Positions 40,901-48,993 are shown, numbered from the stretch's first letter. The stretch: 64,000 nt of DNA from Neoakkermansia glycaniphila (GCF_001683795.1 NZ_LIGX01000002.1:1-64000); one strand, 5' to 3'. The notes: generated by a model from the letters alone, not told the origin. Numbers and translations: made by a program.

Positions 40901-41560
40901 GACCCATCCTACAAAAACGGCGTGTACGACATGCACAACAAGGATCAGGTCAAACCGGGCTACGACATGGACACCGACGGCCGCAACCCCGTCATCCGCA
41001 TCTCCCATGAAAAAGCCATGGAATTCTGCCGCTGGCTTTCGAAAAAAACGGGTAAAAAAGTCAGCCTCCCGACGGAAGCCCAATGGGAATATGCCGCCCG
41101 AGGCAACACGGCAGGGCAGGATTTCTACTTCGGCAGCATCGTGGACGACTTCTCGCCCTACGCCAACCTTGGCGACGTCTCGCTGAAGAAACTCGCCGTT
41201 CGCGGCGTGGATCCGCAGCCCATCAACAACCCGGACCGCTTCTTCGACTTCGTCCCGCGCAGCGAAAAATACAATGATAACCACATCATGCTCGCTCCCG
41301 CCGGCTCCTTCAAACCGAATGCCTACGGACTTTACGACATGATCGGAAACGTCGCCGAATGGACCCGCTCCGAATACAAACCCTACCCCTACAAGGATGA
41401 CGACGGCCGCAATGCTCCCGGCAATGCCGACACCGTGCGCACGGTACGAGGCGGCTCATGGAGGGACCGCCCCGAACGCGCCACCTCCTCGTGGCGTTGG
41501 GGATACCCGGCGTGGCGCAGCGTGTACAACGTCGGCTTCCGCGTCGTCATCGAAGACTGA
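37922..41560 (+). CDS. Large secreted protein: TolB-like propeller, two CxxCH motifs, C-terminal SUMF1/FGE-like domain
   Basis: The 1212-residue protein has a signal peptide (MNTASLLAISSLLAISLASLHA). Residues about 30-270 are helical. Residues 270-620 look like TolB-type propeller blades ('DACYLPDGRIIFMNTSGYQG', 'CPTMLPDGRVLFLRWEY'). Two heme-binding motifs follow: C708-IGC-H712 and C758-ISC-H762, with 'RLVTWIDLNVPYRSAW' after them, the arrangement of hydrazine-synthase-alpha-like (HzsA-like) proteins. Residues about 945-1212 are a formylglycine-generating-enzyme-like domain ('RIPAGTFTMGS', 'LPTEAQWEYAARG', 'RGGSWRDRPERA'). The domain lacks the paired cysteines of true FGE, so it is unlikely to make formylglycine. 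It leads a tight three-gene run with a propeller-cytochrome and a chorismatase-like enzyme. The biological role is unknown. Confidence 0.8.
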   Translation: MNTASLLAISSLLAISLASLHAQEAAGAPAASMRIREADPVVGLIGLALQEMQKNGGKPQAALYQAASKALAAQPQNSKSALFGDALCMTDAAVLLAPVAGSMDKPEQAGAKLADILGLPRDKTGNISSLNDLLPFANDIQNAVRFQKLKLAASNYDYDAMERSIDYLSRKYSKTYARGKEHLSTLARYRKEIPDPASFIRSAKAKDMDKLNGLVTFRLQALVHDNPEMSEGNIMAVRRYALSGDRTNRTQDRPANWQGITSMPGNGKNYRSEIIRLHTKNSGTDSLPNQLDILHARNTWCGYTDLDFGGGKILFTSWTDPDKKRRAWDLFELDLATGNTQNVTSFMPEDTDSSDACYLPDGRIIFMNTSGYQGVPCVTGSDWVGNAHILDRKDNNARRITFDQDNNWCPTMLPDGRVLFLRWEYTESAHYFSRILMSMNPDGTDQKEYYGSNSYWPNSLFDAQAIPGKPGMFAGIVSGHHGEKRVGELVIFDINKGRTETDGAVQKIPGYGKEVPNIIKDQLVNGLSTPMFAEPSPLSDAYFLASCNLRPGEPSMNIVLCDKFDNIVPLTASSYCIYAEPRLLQPTKKPAVIPDKVKLDTDKATVYISDIYQGRAIKGVPEGKAKTLRVFMSEYSPRNTGGHYVMGMESNWDVKVLYGTTPINKDGSAVFEVPANLPLTLQVLDDEGKELVQMRSWFSAMPGEKLSCIGCHESQNEAPPARLTEASRQAPRQIDQWYGPARTFGFMTEVQPVLDRNCISCHNGQTTYPAPRTGTIPNFADTSKIGTGSEIGTFSKSYWALHPYVRRNGPEGDWRNMTAAEFTADTSELIQLLSKGHQGVKLGKEDMDRLVTWIDLNVPYRSAWEGERPHNAEFMKKRYDYMKLFTTTKRDYVTLTDTDYKPGTPIASTAAPNTPRLAPVTDKPAQLAGEPEQMKLDLGNGVAMNLRRIPAGTFTMGSTRYETPQELPRTKCTISKPYWMGETEITLDQYRQFDPSYKNGVYDMHNKDQVKPGYDMDTDGRNPVIRISHEKAMEFCRWLSKKTGKKVSLPTEAQWEYAARGNTAGQDFYFGSIVDDFSPYANLGDVSLKKLAVRGVDPQPINNPDRFFDFVPRSEKYNDNHIMLAPAGSFKPNAYGLYDMIGNVAEWTRSEYKPYPYKDDDGRNAPGNADTVRTVRGGSWRDRPERATSSWRWGYPAWRSVYNVGFRVVIED

Positions 41561-41616
41561 ACATCTCCGCCCGGCCTGGCCGGGCAACAACCGAATCCAT
41601 CTCCACGATCAGCACA

Positions 41617-43506
41617 ATGAAACGCATCCTGATACTGATGCTGGCTTGCATGGCCACCATGCTCCACGCTCAGGATTACCTCTCTCCCTCGGCCCTCGCC
41701 TGGTGGAAGAACAAAATCCTGATCGCGGAAACGGGCGCCAACAGGCTCGACATCTTCGATCCGGCACAGGACAAGGTCACCCAAAGCATCCTGCTCCCGC
41801 GCCAGCCGAATGCCCTGTGCGTTCAAGGCGACACGGCCTACGTCGCCATGGGCGCACTCGCGGGTGCAGTCTATGCCATCGACCTCAACAGCGGCAACAC
41901 CCTCTTGGAATACCCGGCGGGCCATACTCCCGTCGCCGTCGCCGTCGTGGGAGACTCCCTCTACATCGCTTCGCGCTTTGCGGATCAGGTCATCCAGCTC
42001 CCGCTCGCGGGCAACGTCTTCACACCCACACGGATCGCCCGGTGCAGCCAGCCCGTAGGAATGGCGGTAGACTTCAACAAAAACATCTGGATCGCCAACC
42101 ACCTCCCCACGGGCTCGGCAAACGGCGCACAATCCGCCGCCACCCTCACTGTCTTCGTCCCGAACGGACTCAACCGAGAATACAGCCTGGCCAACGGCTC
42201 GCAGGGAGTGCGAGGCATCGTCGCCAGCCCGGACGGCAAATACATGGCCGTCACCCATATCGTCAGCCGCTTCCACACGCCGCCGACCCAGCTCGACCGC
42301 GGATGGGTCAACACCAACGCCGTCACCATCATCGCCAATCTCGACAAAAACCAGCCGGACATGCACACCATCCTGCTGGACGATACCAACGAAGGAGCCG
42401 CCAACCCGTGGGGAGTCACCTTCACGCCGGACGGCAGCAAACTCATCGTCACCCACGCCGGCACGCATGAACTGAGCATCATCGACTTCCCCGCACTCGT
42501 CAAAAAAATCTCGGAACACAAGGCCAAGGATGCCGCCGTGGACCAGCTCGGCTTCCTCAACAACATCCGCCAGCGCGTTCCCCTTCCGTTGAACGGCCCC
42601 CGTTGCGTTCTGGCGGACAACGACACGGCCTATGCAGCCGGCTACTTCTCGGATAACCTCGCCGGCGCCACGCTCGCCGAATTCCCGGAAACATCCTCCC
42701 ATGCCCTCCCCGCTCCGGCTCCCCGCGAACTCACCAATGAAGAAGCCTTCCTTGAACAAATCGCACCGAAAGCATTGCGAAGAAAAGGCGAAGAGCACTT
42801 CAACGATGCCTCCCTCTGCTACCAGAAATGGATGAGTTGCGCCAGCTGCCATCCCGATGCACGCGTGGACGCCCTCAACTGGGATCTTCCCAACGACGGA
42901 TTCGGCAACCCCAAAAACACCCGTTCCATGTACCTCTCCCACCGCAGGGCTCCGGTCATGTCCCTCGGCATTCGCAAAGATGCGGAAACAGCTGTCAAAT
43001 CCGGCTTCATCGGCTTCCAATGCTACTCTGCCAGCGATGACGAACTGAAAGCCGTCAACGCCTACCTCAAACACATGCCCGTCACACCGAACCCCTTCTG
43101 CATGGGCGAACCGGCTGACGACACCCCCATCATCGAACGAGCCATCGCCCGCGGCCAGGATGCTTGCCTCCAATGCCACAGCGCAGCGCTCCAGCGGCGC
43201 AAACCCACCGACGAAGGAAGAAAAATCTTCCGCGAAGCCGGATGCAGCTCATGCCATCCGCACCCCTACTTCACCACCTGCAAAACCGTGGACATAGGCA
43301 CCACCAGCGGACTCGACAAAGGCAAACCCGTCGTCATCCCCTCCCTCTCCGAAGTATGGCGCACGGCGCCCTACTTCCACGATGGCAGCACGGGTATCTT
43401 GCGCGAAGCCATCCGGCAGCGGAGCCGCACATCGAAAAACGGACAGGACGCCGAACTGACGGAAGACCAGCTCGACCTCCTGCTGCAATACGTCAAATCC
43501 CTGTAA
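41617..43506 (+). CDS. Secreted beta-propeller/cytochrome c protein
   Basis: The ATG at 41617 gives 629 residues with a signal peptide (MKRILILMLACMATMLHA). The N-terminal half (about 25-310) has YVTN/SMP30-like propeller blades ('KILIAETGANRLDIFDPAQD', 'GTHELSIIDFP'). The C-terminal half is cytochrome c-like with three CxxCH motifs: C408-ASC-H412, C517-LQC-H521 and C543-SSC-H547. It resembles diheme cytochrome c peroxidase/MauG-type proteins ('FHDGSTGILREAIRQ'). Electron transfer or oxidation outside the cytoplasm is inferred. It lies 56 bases after the large CxxCH/FGE-like gene and 15 bases before the chorismatase-like gene. Confidence 0.85.
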   Translation: MKRILILMLACMATMLHAQDYLSPSALAWWKNKILIAETGANRLDIFDPAQDKVTQSILLPRQPNALCVQGDTAYVAMGALAGAVYAIDLNSGNTLLEYPAGHTPVAVAVVGDSLYIASRFADQVIQLPLAGNVFTPTRIARCSQPVGMAVDFNKNIWIANHLPTGSANGAQSAATLTVFVPNGLNREYSLANGSQGVRGIVASPDGKYMAVTHIVSRFHTPPTQLDRGWVNTNAVTIIANLDKNQPDMHTILLDDTNEGAANPWGVTFTPDGSKLIVTHAGTHELSIIDFPALVKKISEHKAKDAAVDQLGFLNNIRQRVPLPLNGPRCVLADNDTAYAAGYFSDNLAGATLAEFPETSSHALPAPAPRELTNEEAFLEQIAPKALRRKGEEHFNDASLCYQKWMSCASCHPDARVDALNWDLPNDGFGNPKNTRSMYLSHRRAPVMSLGIRKDAETAVKSGFIGFQCYSASDDELKAVNAYLKHMPVTPNPFCMGEPADDTPIIERAIARGQDACLQCHSAALQRRKPTDEGRKIFREAGCSSCHPHPYFTTCKTVDIGTTSGLDKGKPVVIPSLSEVWRTAPYFHDGSTGILREAIRQRSRTSKNGQDAELTEDQLDLLLQYVKSL

Positions 43507-43521
43507 CGGAAAACCTGCGCG

Positions 43522-44619
43522 ATGAATCACGCTACCTACCATTCATCCGCCGGAGCGGATGAGCACTACTTCTCACTCACCTCCCAGCCGGACCGCACCT
43601 TTGCCGCCGAAGCGGAAACCCTGCTCACACGGTATGCGGACATCTCTCAAGGATGCGGAAACACCCTGACTCTGCGTCTCCACCTCAGCGATATCGCCAA
43701 CCAGGCGGCCATCATCAGACCCATGCTTCGGCACATGGATGCCTGCATCTCCCTCATCGGCCAGCCTCCCGCCAGCGGCGCACGGCTCGCTCTCGAAGCA
43801 TGGCATCTCGACGGAGGCCGGCGCACCGAAGGAACACATGGCCTTGCCTTTGCCTTCTCTCCTTACACCATCCTCCCTACGGCAGCCTCCGAACCGAACC
43901 GGCAAGGCAGCCACGGTCAGACGCTTGACGCCTTCGACTGCCTACAAAAGAATTTGGATCATCTGGGCGGCTGCGTCGAACGGGACACCGTGCGTACATG
44001 GCTCTACTGCCGCGACATCGACAACAACTACGCCGGACTCGTTGAAGCCCGCAACGCATGGTTCGCGCGCCACGGCATGACGCCGGACACGCATTTCATC
44101 GCCAGCACGGGCATTGAGGGGCAACAGGAAACACCTTCCGCCCTCGTCGGCATGGATGCGCTCTCCATCCTTGGCCTGCAACGCGAACAAATCGCATACA
44201 TGCAGGCTCCGGACAACCTCTCCGCCACCCACCATTACGGCGTCGCCTTCGAACGAGGCACCCGGATCACCTATGGAGACCGCTCCGCGTTCTACATCTC
44301 CGGCACGGCCAGTATCGACCCCGAGGGCCGCATCGTCCATCCGGGAAACGTCGCCCTGCAAACCGTCCGCACCGTCGCCAACATCCGCGCCCTGATGGAA
44401 CGGCAGGGCGCTACCCTCGACGACCTCAAACAGGCCGTCGTCTACTTGCGCGATACGGCCGATGCTCCAATCGTCGCCGCAGAACTGGCGGCTACGCAAT
44501 TTGCAAACATTCCGCATATCATGTTGAAGGCGCCCGTATGCCGCCCCGGCTGGCTCGTCGAAATCGAAGCCATCGGCATCTCGGCGCAAGGAGATCCGCG
44601 CTTCTCCCCGCTGGCATAG
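43522..44619 (+). CDS. Chorismatase/Rid-superfamily protein
   Basis: The 365-residue cytoplasmic protein (no export signal) has two Rid-like halves. The C-terminal half carries 'AFYISGTASIDPEGRIVHPG', 'TVRTVANIRALM' and 'CRPGWLVEIEAIGIS', close to the FkbO/Hyg5 chorismatase pattern. The N-terminal half has 'VRTWLYCRDIDNNYAGLVEA', which also fits that family. Chorismatases split chorismate into pyruvate and a cyclohexadiene or benzoate product; other Rid proteins hydrolyse imines. Which reaction applies here is not known. It is the last gene of the heme-protein run, 15 bases after the propeller-cytochrome gene, so a shared pathway is suggested. Confidence 0.78.
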   Translation: MNHATYHSSAGADEHYFSLTSQPDRTFAAEAETLLTRYADISQGCGNTLTLRLHLSDIANQAAIIRPMLRHMDACISLIGQPPASGARLALEAWHLDGGRRTEGTHGLAFAFSPYTILPTAASEPNRQGSHGQTLDAFDCLQKNLDHLGGCVERDTVRTWLYCRDIDNNYAGLVEARNAWFARHGMTPDTHFIASTGIEGQQETPSALVGMDALSILGLQREQIAYMQAPDNLSATHHYGVAFERGTRITYGDRSAFYISGTASIDPEGRIVHPGNVALQTVRTVANIRALMERQGATLDDLKQAVVYLRDTADAPIVAAELAATQFANIPHIMLKAPVCRPGWLVEIEAIGISAQGDPRFSPLA

Positions 44620-44646
44620 ACATCCACTCAACCTCTCATCCCCAAT

Positions 44647-44680
44647 AAAAAAGACGCTTTCTTCCGAAAGCGTCTTTTTT
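44647..44680. terminator. Bidirectional terminator between convergent genes
   Basis: A 15-bp stem with A run on one side and T run on the other (AAGACGCTTTC-TTCC-GAAAGCGTCTT core) separates the chorismatase-like gene from the convergent PEP-CTERM gene. It works in both directions. Confidence 0.92.
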
Positions 44681-44705
44681 GTGGTGAAACTTCATCCTGC
44701 GACGA

Positions 44706-45455
44706 TCAGTCCTTGCGGCGGCGGCGCAATGCCAGAGCCGCCAGGCCGAACATGCTCAGAGTTGCCGTAGCAGGTTCGGGAATCATGGCCGTCACATCCG
44801 CTTCGCTCAGTGCGCTGGTATAAACCTTCGCGAAGGAAAGCGGCAGGCCATTGGCGCCGATGGTCATGGACGATAATCCGTATCCGTTGAAATTGGTATT
44901 GATATACGGAGCCGTACTGTTCGTGTATGCCTGAGCCGTATTCTGATTACCGGCGGCACATCCCGTACCGCTCCATGAAACGAGCGTATCGTTGACATAC
45001 AGGGAAAGCGCAGCCGTACGAGCCGAAGCGCTCTTCTCCGTCACCAGCACGATCTTGGTGGAGCCTCCCGTCAGCAAATCGGCGCCGATATTCGCCGTCA
45101 GAAGGCGATTCGCACCCACACCGTACTGGTACTGCAGGGAAAAACCGGAATCGGCTTTCACCAGAGAAAACGCAAACCCGCTCAGATTACCTACCGCGCC
45201 GGTCGTTGCGCTGAACAGATTGTAGGTATTATTGGCAAAAGTTGCATTCAGATCCAGCCAGAGGCCGACCGTCTGGGAACGCGTATCCGTATCTCCGCCG
45301 ATCTGGGTAATCAGACCTGTGGGAGCGCCTTGGGCAGGCGTATAGGAATGGGATGAAAAAATGGCATACTCACGCTCGAAATCAGGCGAAGCGGCAGCAA
45401 ATGCCGGAACACAAACAGCGGATGCAACCGCGCATGCAGAGAGAAATGTTTTCAT
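44706..45455 (-). CDS. PEP-CTERM surface protein with LamG-like domain
   Basis: The ATG at 45455 gives 249 residues with a signal peptide (MKTFLSACAVASAVCVPAFA). The middle is a beta-rich LamG/concanavalin-like domain ('TVGLWLDLNATFANNTYNLF', 'LSLYVNDTLVSWSG'). The C-terminus is a textbook PEP-CTERM sorting tail: 'IPEPATATLSMFG', a hydrophobic helix, then RRRRKD. Such tails direct export and surface attachment through an exosortase, which is not in the window. A strong promoter lies upstream. The open frame extends to 45578 but that part runs through the promoter. Confidence 0.88.
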   Translation of the reverse strand: MKTFLSACAVASAVCVPAFAAASPDFEREYAIFSSHSYTPAQGAPTGLITQIGGDTDTRSQTVGLWLDLNATFANNTYNLFSATTGAVGNLSGFAFSLVKADSGFSLQYQYGVGANRLLTANIGADLLTGGSTKIVLVTEKSASARTAALSLYVNDTLVSWSGTGCAAGNQNTAQAYTNSTAPYINTNFNGYGLSSMTIGANGLPLSFAKVYTSALSEADVTAMIPEPATATLSMFGLAALALRRRRKD

Positions 45456-45477
45456 AATAATCGTTGAGAACGTAAGA

Positions 45478-45506
45478 ATGCTAGCCGAACAAGAAACTAC
45501 TGTCAA
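45478..45506 (-). promoter_or_regulatory. Promoter of the PEP-CTERM gene
   Basis: On the minus strand a perfect TTGACA, a 17-bp spacer and TAGCAT lie 22 bases upstream of the ATG. Confidence 0.72.
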
Positions 45507-45565
45507 CCAAATACGGTGAAAAAGAACACACTCCTTCCCAACCATATCCATACCTTCCGGAGCCT

Positions 45566-46249
45566 TCAGCCTTCCCATGCTTTCGACGCTATCGCCTGCG
45601 CCGCCGCTTCCACCTCGGCCTTGCGCTTGGTGGGTCCTTCTCCCGACGCCAGTACGCGACCGTTCCAGCTAACCTCGGAATAAAAAGGAAACTCCACGTC
45701 CGGCGACACGGGGCGGGTCATATACTCGGGACCCTGGCTGTTCAAAGCCTGAAGAATAATCTGCAATTCCCCTTTCGGATTCGCATCCTTCGGGCACTCC
45801 GACAGAGATTTGATACTGTCGCGCAACAGGCGCAGGGAAACCTTGCGGGCGGCATCATACCCTCCGTCGAGCATCACGGCCCCGATCACAGTCTCGAATG
45901 TATTGGCAAGAATCGAATTCTTATCCCGCCCCCCCGTCCGATCCTCATGTTCGGAAAGAATCAGATGCCCCCCCAGACCGAGATTCTTCGCCAGCTCGCC
46001 CAAATGGGCTCGGCTCACCACGCGAGCCCTCAGCTGCGTCAGCAACCCCTCATCGGCCTTGGGAAACGCCTGAAACAACTCCCGGCTCACGACCAGCTCC
46101 AACACGGCGTCTCCGAGATACTCCAGACGCTCATAGGCAAGATTCGTCGCCTTCCGATTATCCGCACTCGGATGAGTCAGCGCCTGGCGCAGGTATTCGG
46201 GATCACGGTACACATAACGGAGCAGATTCTGTAAAGCGGCAATATCCAT
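45566..46249 (-). CDS. rnc: Ribonuclease III
   Basis: The 227-residue protein has an N-terminal endonuclease domain with the signature 'ERLEYLGDAVLELVVS' and the second acidic site 'NTFETVIGAVMLDGG', and a C-terminal double-stranded RNA-binding domain ('PKGELQIILQALNSQGPEY', 'AEVEAAAQAIASKAWE'). RNase III cuts double-stranded RNA in rRNA processing and mRNA decay. The ATG at 46249 matches family starts; the frame continues upstream to 46309. It diverges from miaB across a region with two perfect palindromes. Confidence 0.94.
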   Translation of the reverse strand: MDIAALQNLLRYVYRDPEYLRQALTHPSADNRKATNLAYERLEYLGDAVLELVVSRELFQAFPKADEGLLTQLRARVVSRAHLGELAKNLGLGGHLILSEHEDRTGGRDKNSILANTFETVIGAVMLDGGYDAARKVSLRLLRDSIKSLSECPKDANPKGELQIILQALNSQGPEYMTRPVSPDVEFPFYSEVSWNGRVLASGEGPTKRKAEVEAAAQAIASKAWEG

Positions 46250-46308
46250 GGCGGGATCGAAACAAAGCTGTACCCAGTGAACCACAAAAAAAACGCTTGT
46301 CCAGTACA

Positions 46309-46345
46309 TTTCGCGAAATTCCTTGCTTTACCGGCCGAATTCGGC
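46309..46345. promoter_or_regulatory. Two perfect palindromes in the rnc/miaB divergent region
   Basis: ATTTCGCGAAAT (46309-46320) and GCCGAATTCGGC (46334-46345) are both exact 12-bp palindromes. The second fills the spacer of the miaB promoter. They may be operators. Confidence 0.35.
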
Positions 46346-46351
46346 TACCCT
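46323..46351 (+). promoter_or_regulatory. Promoter of miaB
   Basis: TTGCTT, a 17-bp spacer and TACCCT end 15 bases before the miaB ATG. Confidence 0.5.
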
Positions 46352-46366
46352 CACGCGCGTCCCGCC

Positions 46367-47737
46367 ATGCCTAAAGTCTTCATTAAAACCTACGGATGCC
46401 AAATGAACGAACGCGACTCCGAACAAGTCGCCACCATGTTCATCGATGGAGGCTACACCATGACCGACCGCGAACACGAGGCCGACGTCATCCTCATCAA
46501 CACATGCTCCGTCCGCGAAAAGGCGGAACTCAAGGCACTCGGCAAAATGGGACTGCTTACCCGCCGCCCCGAAGCAAAACCGCACGTCGTTTACGGATTC
46601 ATGGGCTGCATGGCCCAAAGCAAAGGCGACGAACTCTTCCGCGCCCTGCCCCGCCTCGACCTCGTCATCGGCACGCAGAAATACCACCACATCTTCCGCT
46701 ATGTGGACGACATCCTTCGCAAAAGACTTGAGCGAAGAATGGACGACCTTTCCCTCTCCCTCGCGGGCAGCAGCGTCTGCGACACCGACGAGGAAACCGG
46801 CTCCCAGAACGCCATCCGCGACCACCTTGCCCAGACCGGGCATTCCTCCGCCTTCGTCTCCATCATGCAGGGGTGCGAAATGCGTTGCTCCTACTGCATC
46901 GTCCCCTCCACACGCGGCGCAGAACGCAGCCGGCCCATGCAGGACATCATCGACGAAGTGGAATCACTCGTCCGGCAGGGCATCAAGGAAGTCACCCTCC
47001 TCGGCCAGATCGTCAACCGCTACGGCAAGGACGAACCCGCAGTCGACGGCAAATCCGCCTTCGTCCGCCTGCTGGAACAACTCAACGGCATCGACGGGCT
47101 GGAACGCATCCGATTCACCTCCCCCCATCCCATCGGCTTCCGGGAAGACCTCGTCAACGCCTATCGTTACCTCTCGAAACTCTGCAGCCACATCCACTTC
47201 CCCATGCAGAGCGGCAGCGACCGCATCCTCAAACTCATGCGCCGCCCGTACAAAAACGAAAAATACATCTCTCTCTGCGAAAGCATGCGCGAAGCCCGGC
47301 CGGACCTCGCCATCACCACCGATATCATCGTCGGCTTCCCCGGTGAAACCGAAGAAGACTACCTCGAAACCAAACGCGCCGTCGAACGCATCGGTTTCGA
47401 CAACGCCTTCATCTTCCAATACTCCCCGCGAAAGGACACCCCGGCGGCGGCCATGGACGGACAACTGCCCCAGAGCGTCAAGGAAGCCCGCAATCAGGAC
47501 CTCCTCGCCACAGTCAACGCCATCGCCATCGAAAAAAATGCAGCCCTCGTCGGCACGGAACAGCTCATCCTCGTCGAAGGCCCCAGCAAAACCAACGCCG
47601 ACCGCCTCTCCGGCCGCACCCCGCAGAACAAACCCGTCATCATCGAAGGCGGCAGCGAACTCATCGGGAAAATCGTCCCCGTGCGCATCACCGAAAGCAC
47701 CGGCTTCACCCTCTACGGCGAAATCGCGCCCTGTTGA
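46367..47737 (+). CDS. miaB: tRNA-2-methylthio-N6-dimethylallyladenosine synthase
   Basis: The 456-residue protein has the three MiaB domains. The N-terminal UPF0004 domain holds cluster ligands C11, C47 and C81 ('KTYGCQMNERDSEQV', 'INTCSVREKAE', 'MGCMAQ'). The radical SAM domain carries C170-x3-C174-x2-C177 in 'GCEMRCSYCIVPSTRG'. The C-terminal TRAM domain ends 'STGFTLYGEI'. It adds a methylthio group to adenosine 37 of tRNAs reading UNN codons. The motif 'QMNERDSE' distinguishes MiaB from RimO and MtaB. The ATG at 46367 fits the family start. Confidence 0.95.
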   Translation: MPKVFIKTYGCQMNERDSEQVATMFIDGGYTMTDREHEADVILINTCSVREKAELKALGKMGLLTRRPEAKPHVVYGFMGCMAQSKGDELFRALPRLDLVIGTQKYHHIFRYVDDILRKRLERRMDDLSLSLAGSSVCDTDEETGSQNAIRDHLAQTGHSSAFVSIMQGCEMRCSYCIVPSTRGAERSRPMQDIIDEVESLVRQGIKEVTLLGQIVNRYGKDEPAVDGKSAFVRLLEQLNGIDGLERIRFTSPHPIGFREDLVNAYRYLSKLCSHIHFPMQSGSDRILKLMRRPYKNEKYISLCESMREARPDLAITTDIIVGFPGETEEDYLETKRAVERIGFDNAFIFQYSPRKDTPAAAMDGQLPQSVKEARNQDLLATVNAIAIEKNAALVGTEQLILVEGPSKTNADRLSGRTPQNKPVIIEGGSELIGKIVPVRITESTGFTLYGEIAPC

Positions 47738-47796
47738 ATACCCCAACAAACAGCGGGAACGACTTGCCGTAAAACAATACCGCCGGCATTTTTGAC

Positions 47797-47825
47797 TTGC
47801 GGCATCATGCTTTGCCCTGTAGCAT
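47797..47825 (+). promoter_or_regulatory. Promoter of the trypsin-like protease gene, probably leaderless
   Basis: TTGCGG, a 17-bp spacer and TAGCAT end seven bases before the ATG at 47833. Confidence 0.55.
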
Positions 47826-47832
47826 AGCATGT

Positions 47833-48888
47833 ATGAAACATTGTATAGTGGGCATACTGATCTCGTGTGCCGCCGCCGTCCATGCCGCGCCCATCCCCCA
47901 GGGAGCCGTTGACGACCAGGCCGTCAACAACAGAATGCTGAAAGGCATTGAAACCATCGCCAACGATTCGACCGTTCCGGCGTCAGGCGCACTCGTCCGG
48001 CAGCTCCGCCAAGTGGAAGGCAAAAAACTGAACCTCGCCCGCCCGACCGGCCAAAGCCCGGCCAACCATGACGAAGTGGGCGAATCCGTAGCCGTCGTCG
48101 GCATCGGCTACAAATGCAACAAATGCCCCCACTGGCACATGCGCTCGTCCGGCACGGCATGGATCGCCTCCGAAGACGGCATCCTCGTCACCAACTACCA
48201 TGTCCTGAACAACCTCCCCGAATACGGCCGGGCATGCGTCCACCTCAAAAACGGGCAGGTCCATCCCATCAGGGAAGTACTCGCCAGCGACAAACTGCGC
48301 GATGTCGCCATCTTCCGCATTGATGCCAAGGGACTCAAGCCCCTTGCCGTCGGCCCCGATGCTCCCGTCGGCAGCAACCTCCACCTCATCAGCCACCCGG
48401 AAGGCAACTACTACATGTACACGGGCGGCTTCGTCCAGCGCTACACGCTCCGCACAACGCCCAACAACCAATACACCGTCGATAAAAACAAGTCCAGGCG
48501 CAGCGAACCCATCGCCTGGCTTGTCGCCTCCTGCGACTACGCTCTCGGCTCCAGCGGCGGCGGCATCTACAACGACAACGGCGAAGTAGTCGGCATGGTC
48601 TCCTCCACCACCACTCTGTACACGCCGCCTCGCCCCACGCCCGTCACACCGCTTCCCGAAGGCTTCGAAAAAAGCATGCTCGCCAACAAAACAACCCCGG
48701 CACAGAATACCGCCACACAGGAACCGGACGACATCCTGCACAAGAATGCAGGCAACAAAACGGATGCACCGGAAGCCAAGGCGCCGGAACCACAACCGGC
48801 TCGATTCCAAATGCAGCGCCACCCGCAAATGGTCCTGCGCCACTGCGTAGCCGGATACACCCTCCGGGAAATCCTCTACGGAGAATAA
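47833..48888 (+). CDS. Secreted trypsin-like serine protease
   Basis: The 351-residue protein starts with a signal peptide (MKHCIVGILISCAAAVHA). A chymotrypsin-fold domain (about 80-270) shows a complete triad: H123 in 'GILVTNYHVLNN', D157 in 'LRDVAIFRID' and S241 in 'ALGSSGGGIY'. The arrangement fits trypsin-like peptidases of the DegP/HtrA side, but no PDZ domain follows; instead there is a low-complexity Pro/Lys-rich tail. A C95-NK-C98 pair just before the domain may bind metal or form a disulfide. The ATG at 47833 lies seven bases after a -10 box. Confidence 0.85.
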   Translation: MKHCIVGILISCAAAVHAAPIPQGAVDDQAVNNRMLKGIETIANDSTVPASGALVRQLRQVEGKKLNLARPTGQSPANHDEVGESVAVVGIGYKCNKCPHWHMRSSGTAWIASEDGILVTNYHVLNNLPEYGRACVHLKNGQVHPIREVLASDKLRDVAIFRIDAKGLKPLAVGPDAPVGSNLHLISHPEGNYYMYTGGFVQRYTLRTTPNNQYTVDKNKSRRSEPIAWLVASCDYALGSSGGGIYNDNGEVVGMVSSTTTLYTPPRPTPVTPLPEGFEKSMLANKTTPAQNTATQEPDDILHKNAGNKTDAPEAKAPEPQPARFQMQRHPQMVLRHCVAGYTLREILYGE

Positions 48889-48915
48889 CCCCTGCAACAG
48901 GCTTCGCACACCACC

Positions 48916-48947
48916 TCCCGGCCCGGCACAACGGACCGGGATTTTTT
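48916..48947 (+). terminator. Terminator after the protease gene
   Basis: A stem TCCCGG/CCGGGA with a 14-base loop is followed by six T. Confidence 0.8.
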
Positions 48948-48993
48948 GTACGCACGCCGCTCCGGACGAAACTTCCGCATACGCACTCTCCTC

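Noticed and set aside
37922..41560. Assignment of the large CxxCH protein as hydrazine synthase
   Set aside because: Only the general HzsA-like layout is shared; the other anammox subunits are absent and an FGE-like domain is fused, so hydrazine chemistry is not supported.
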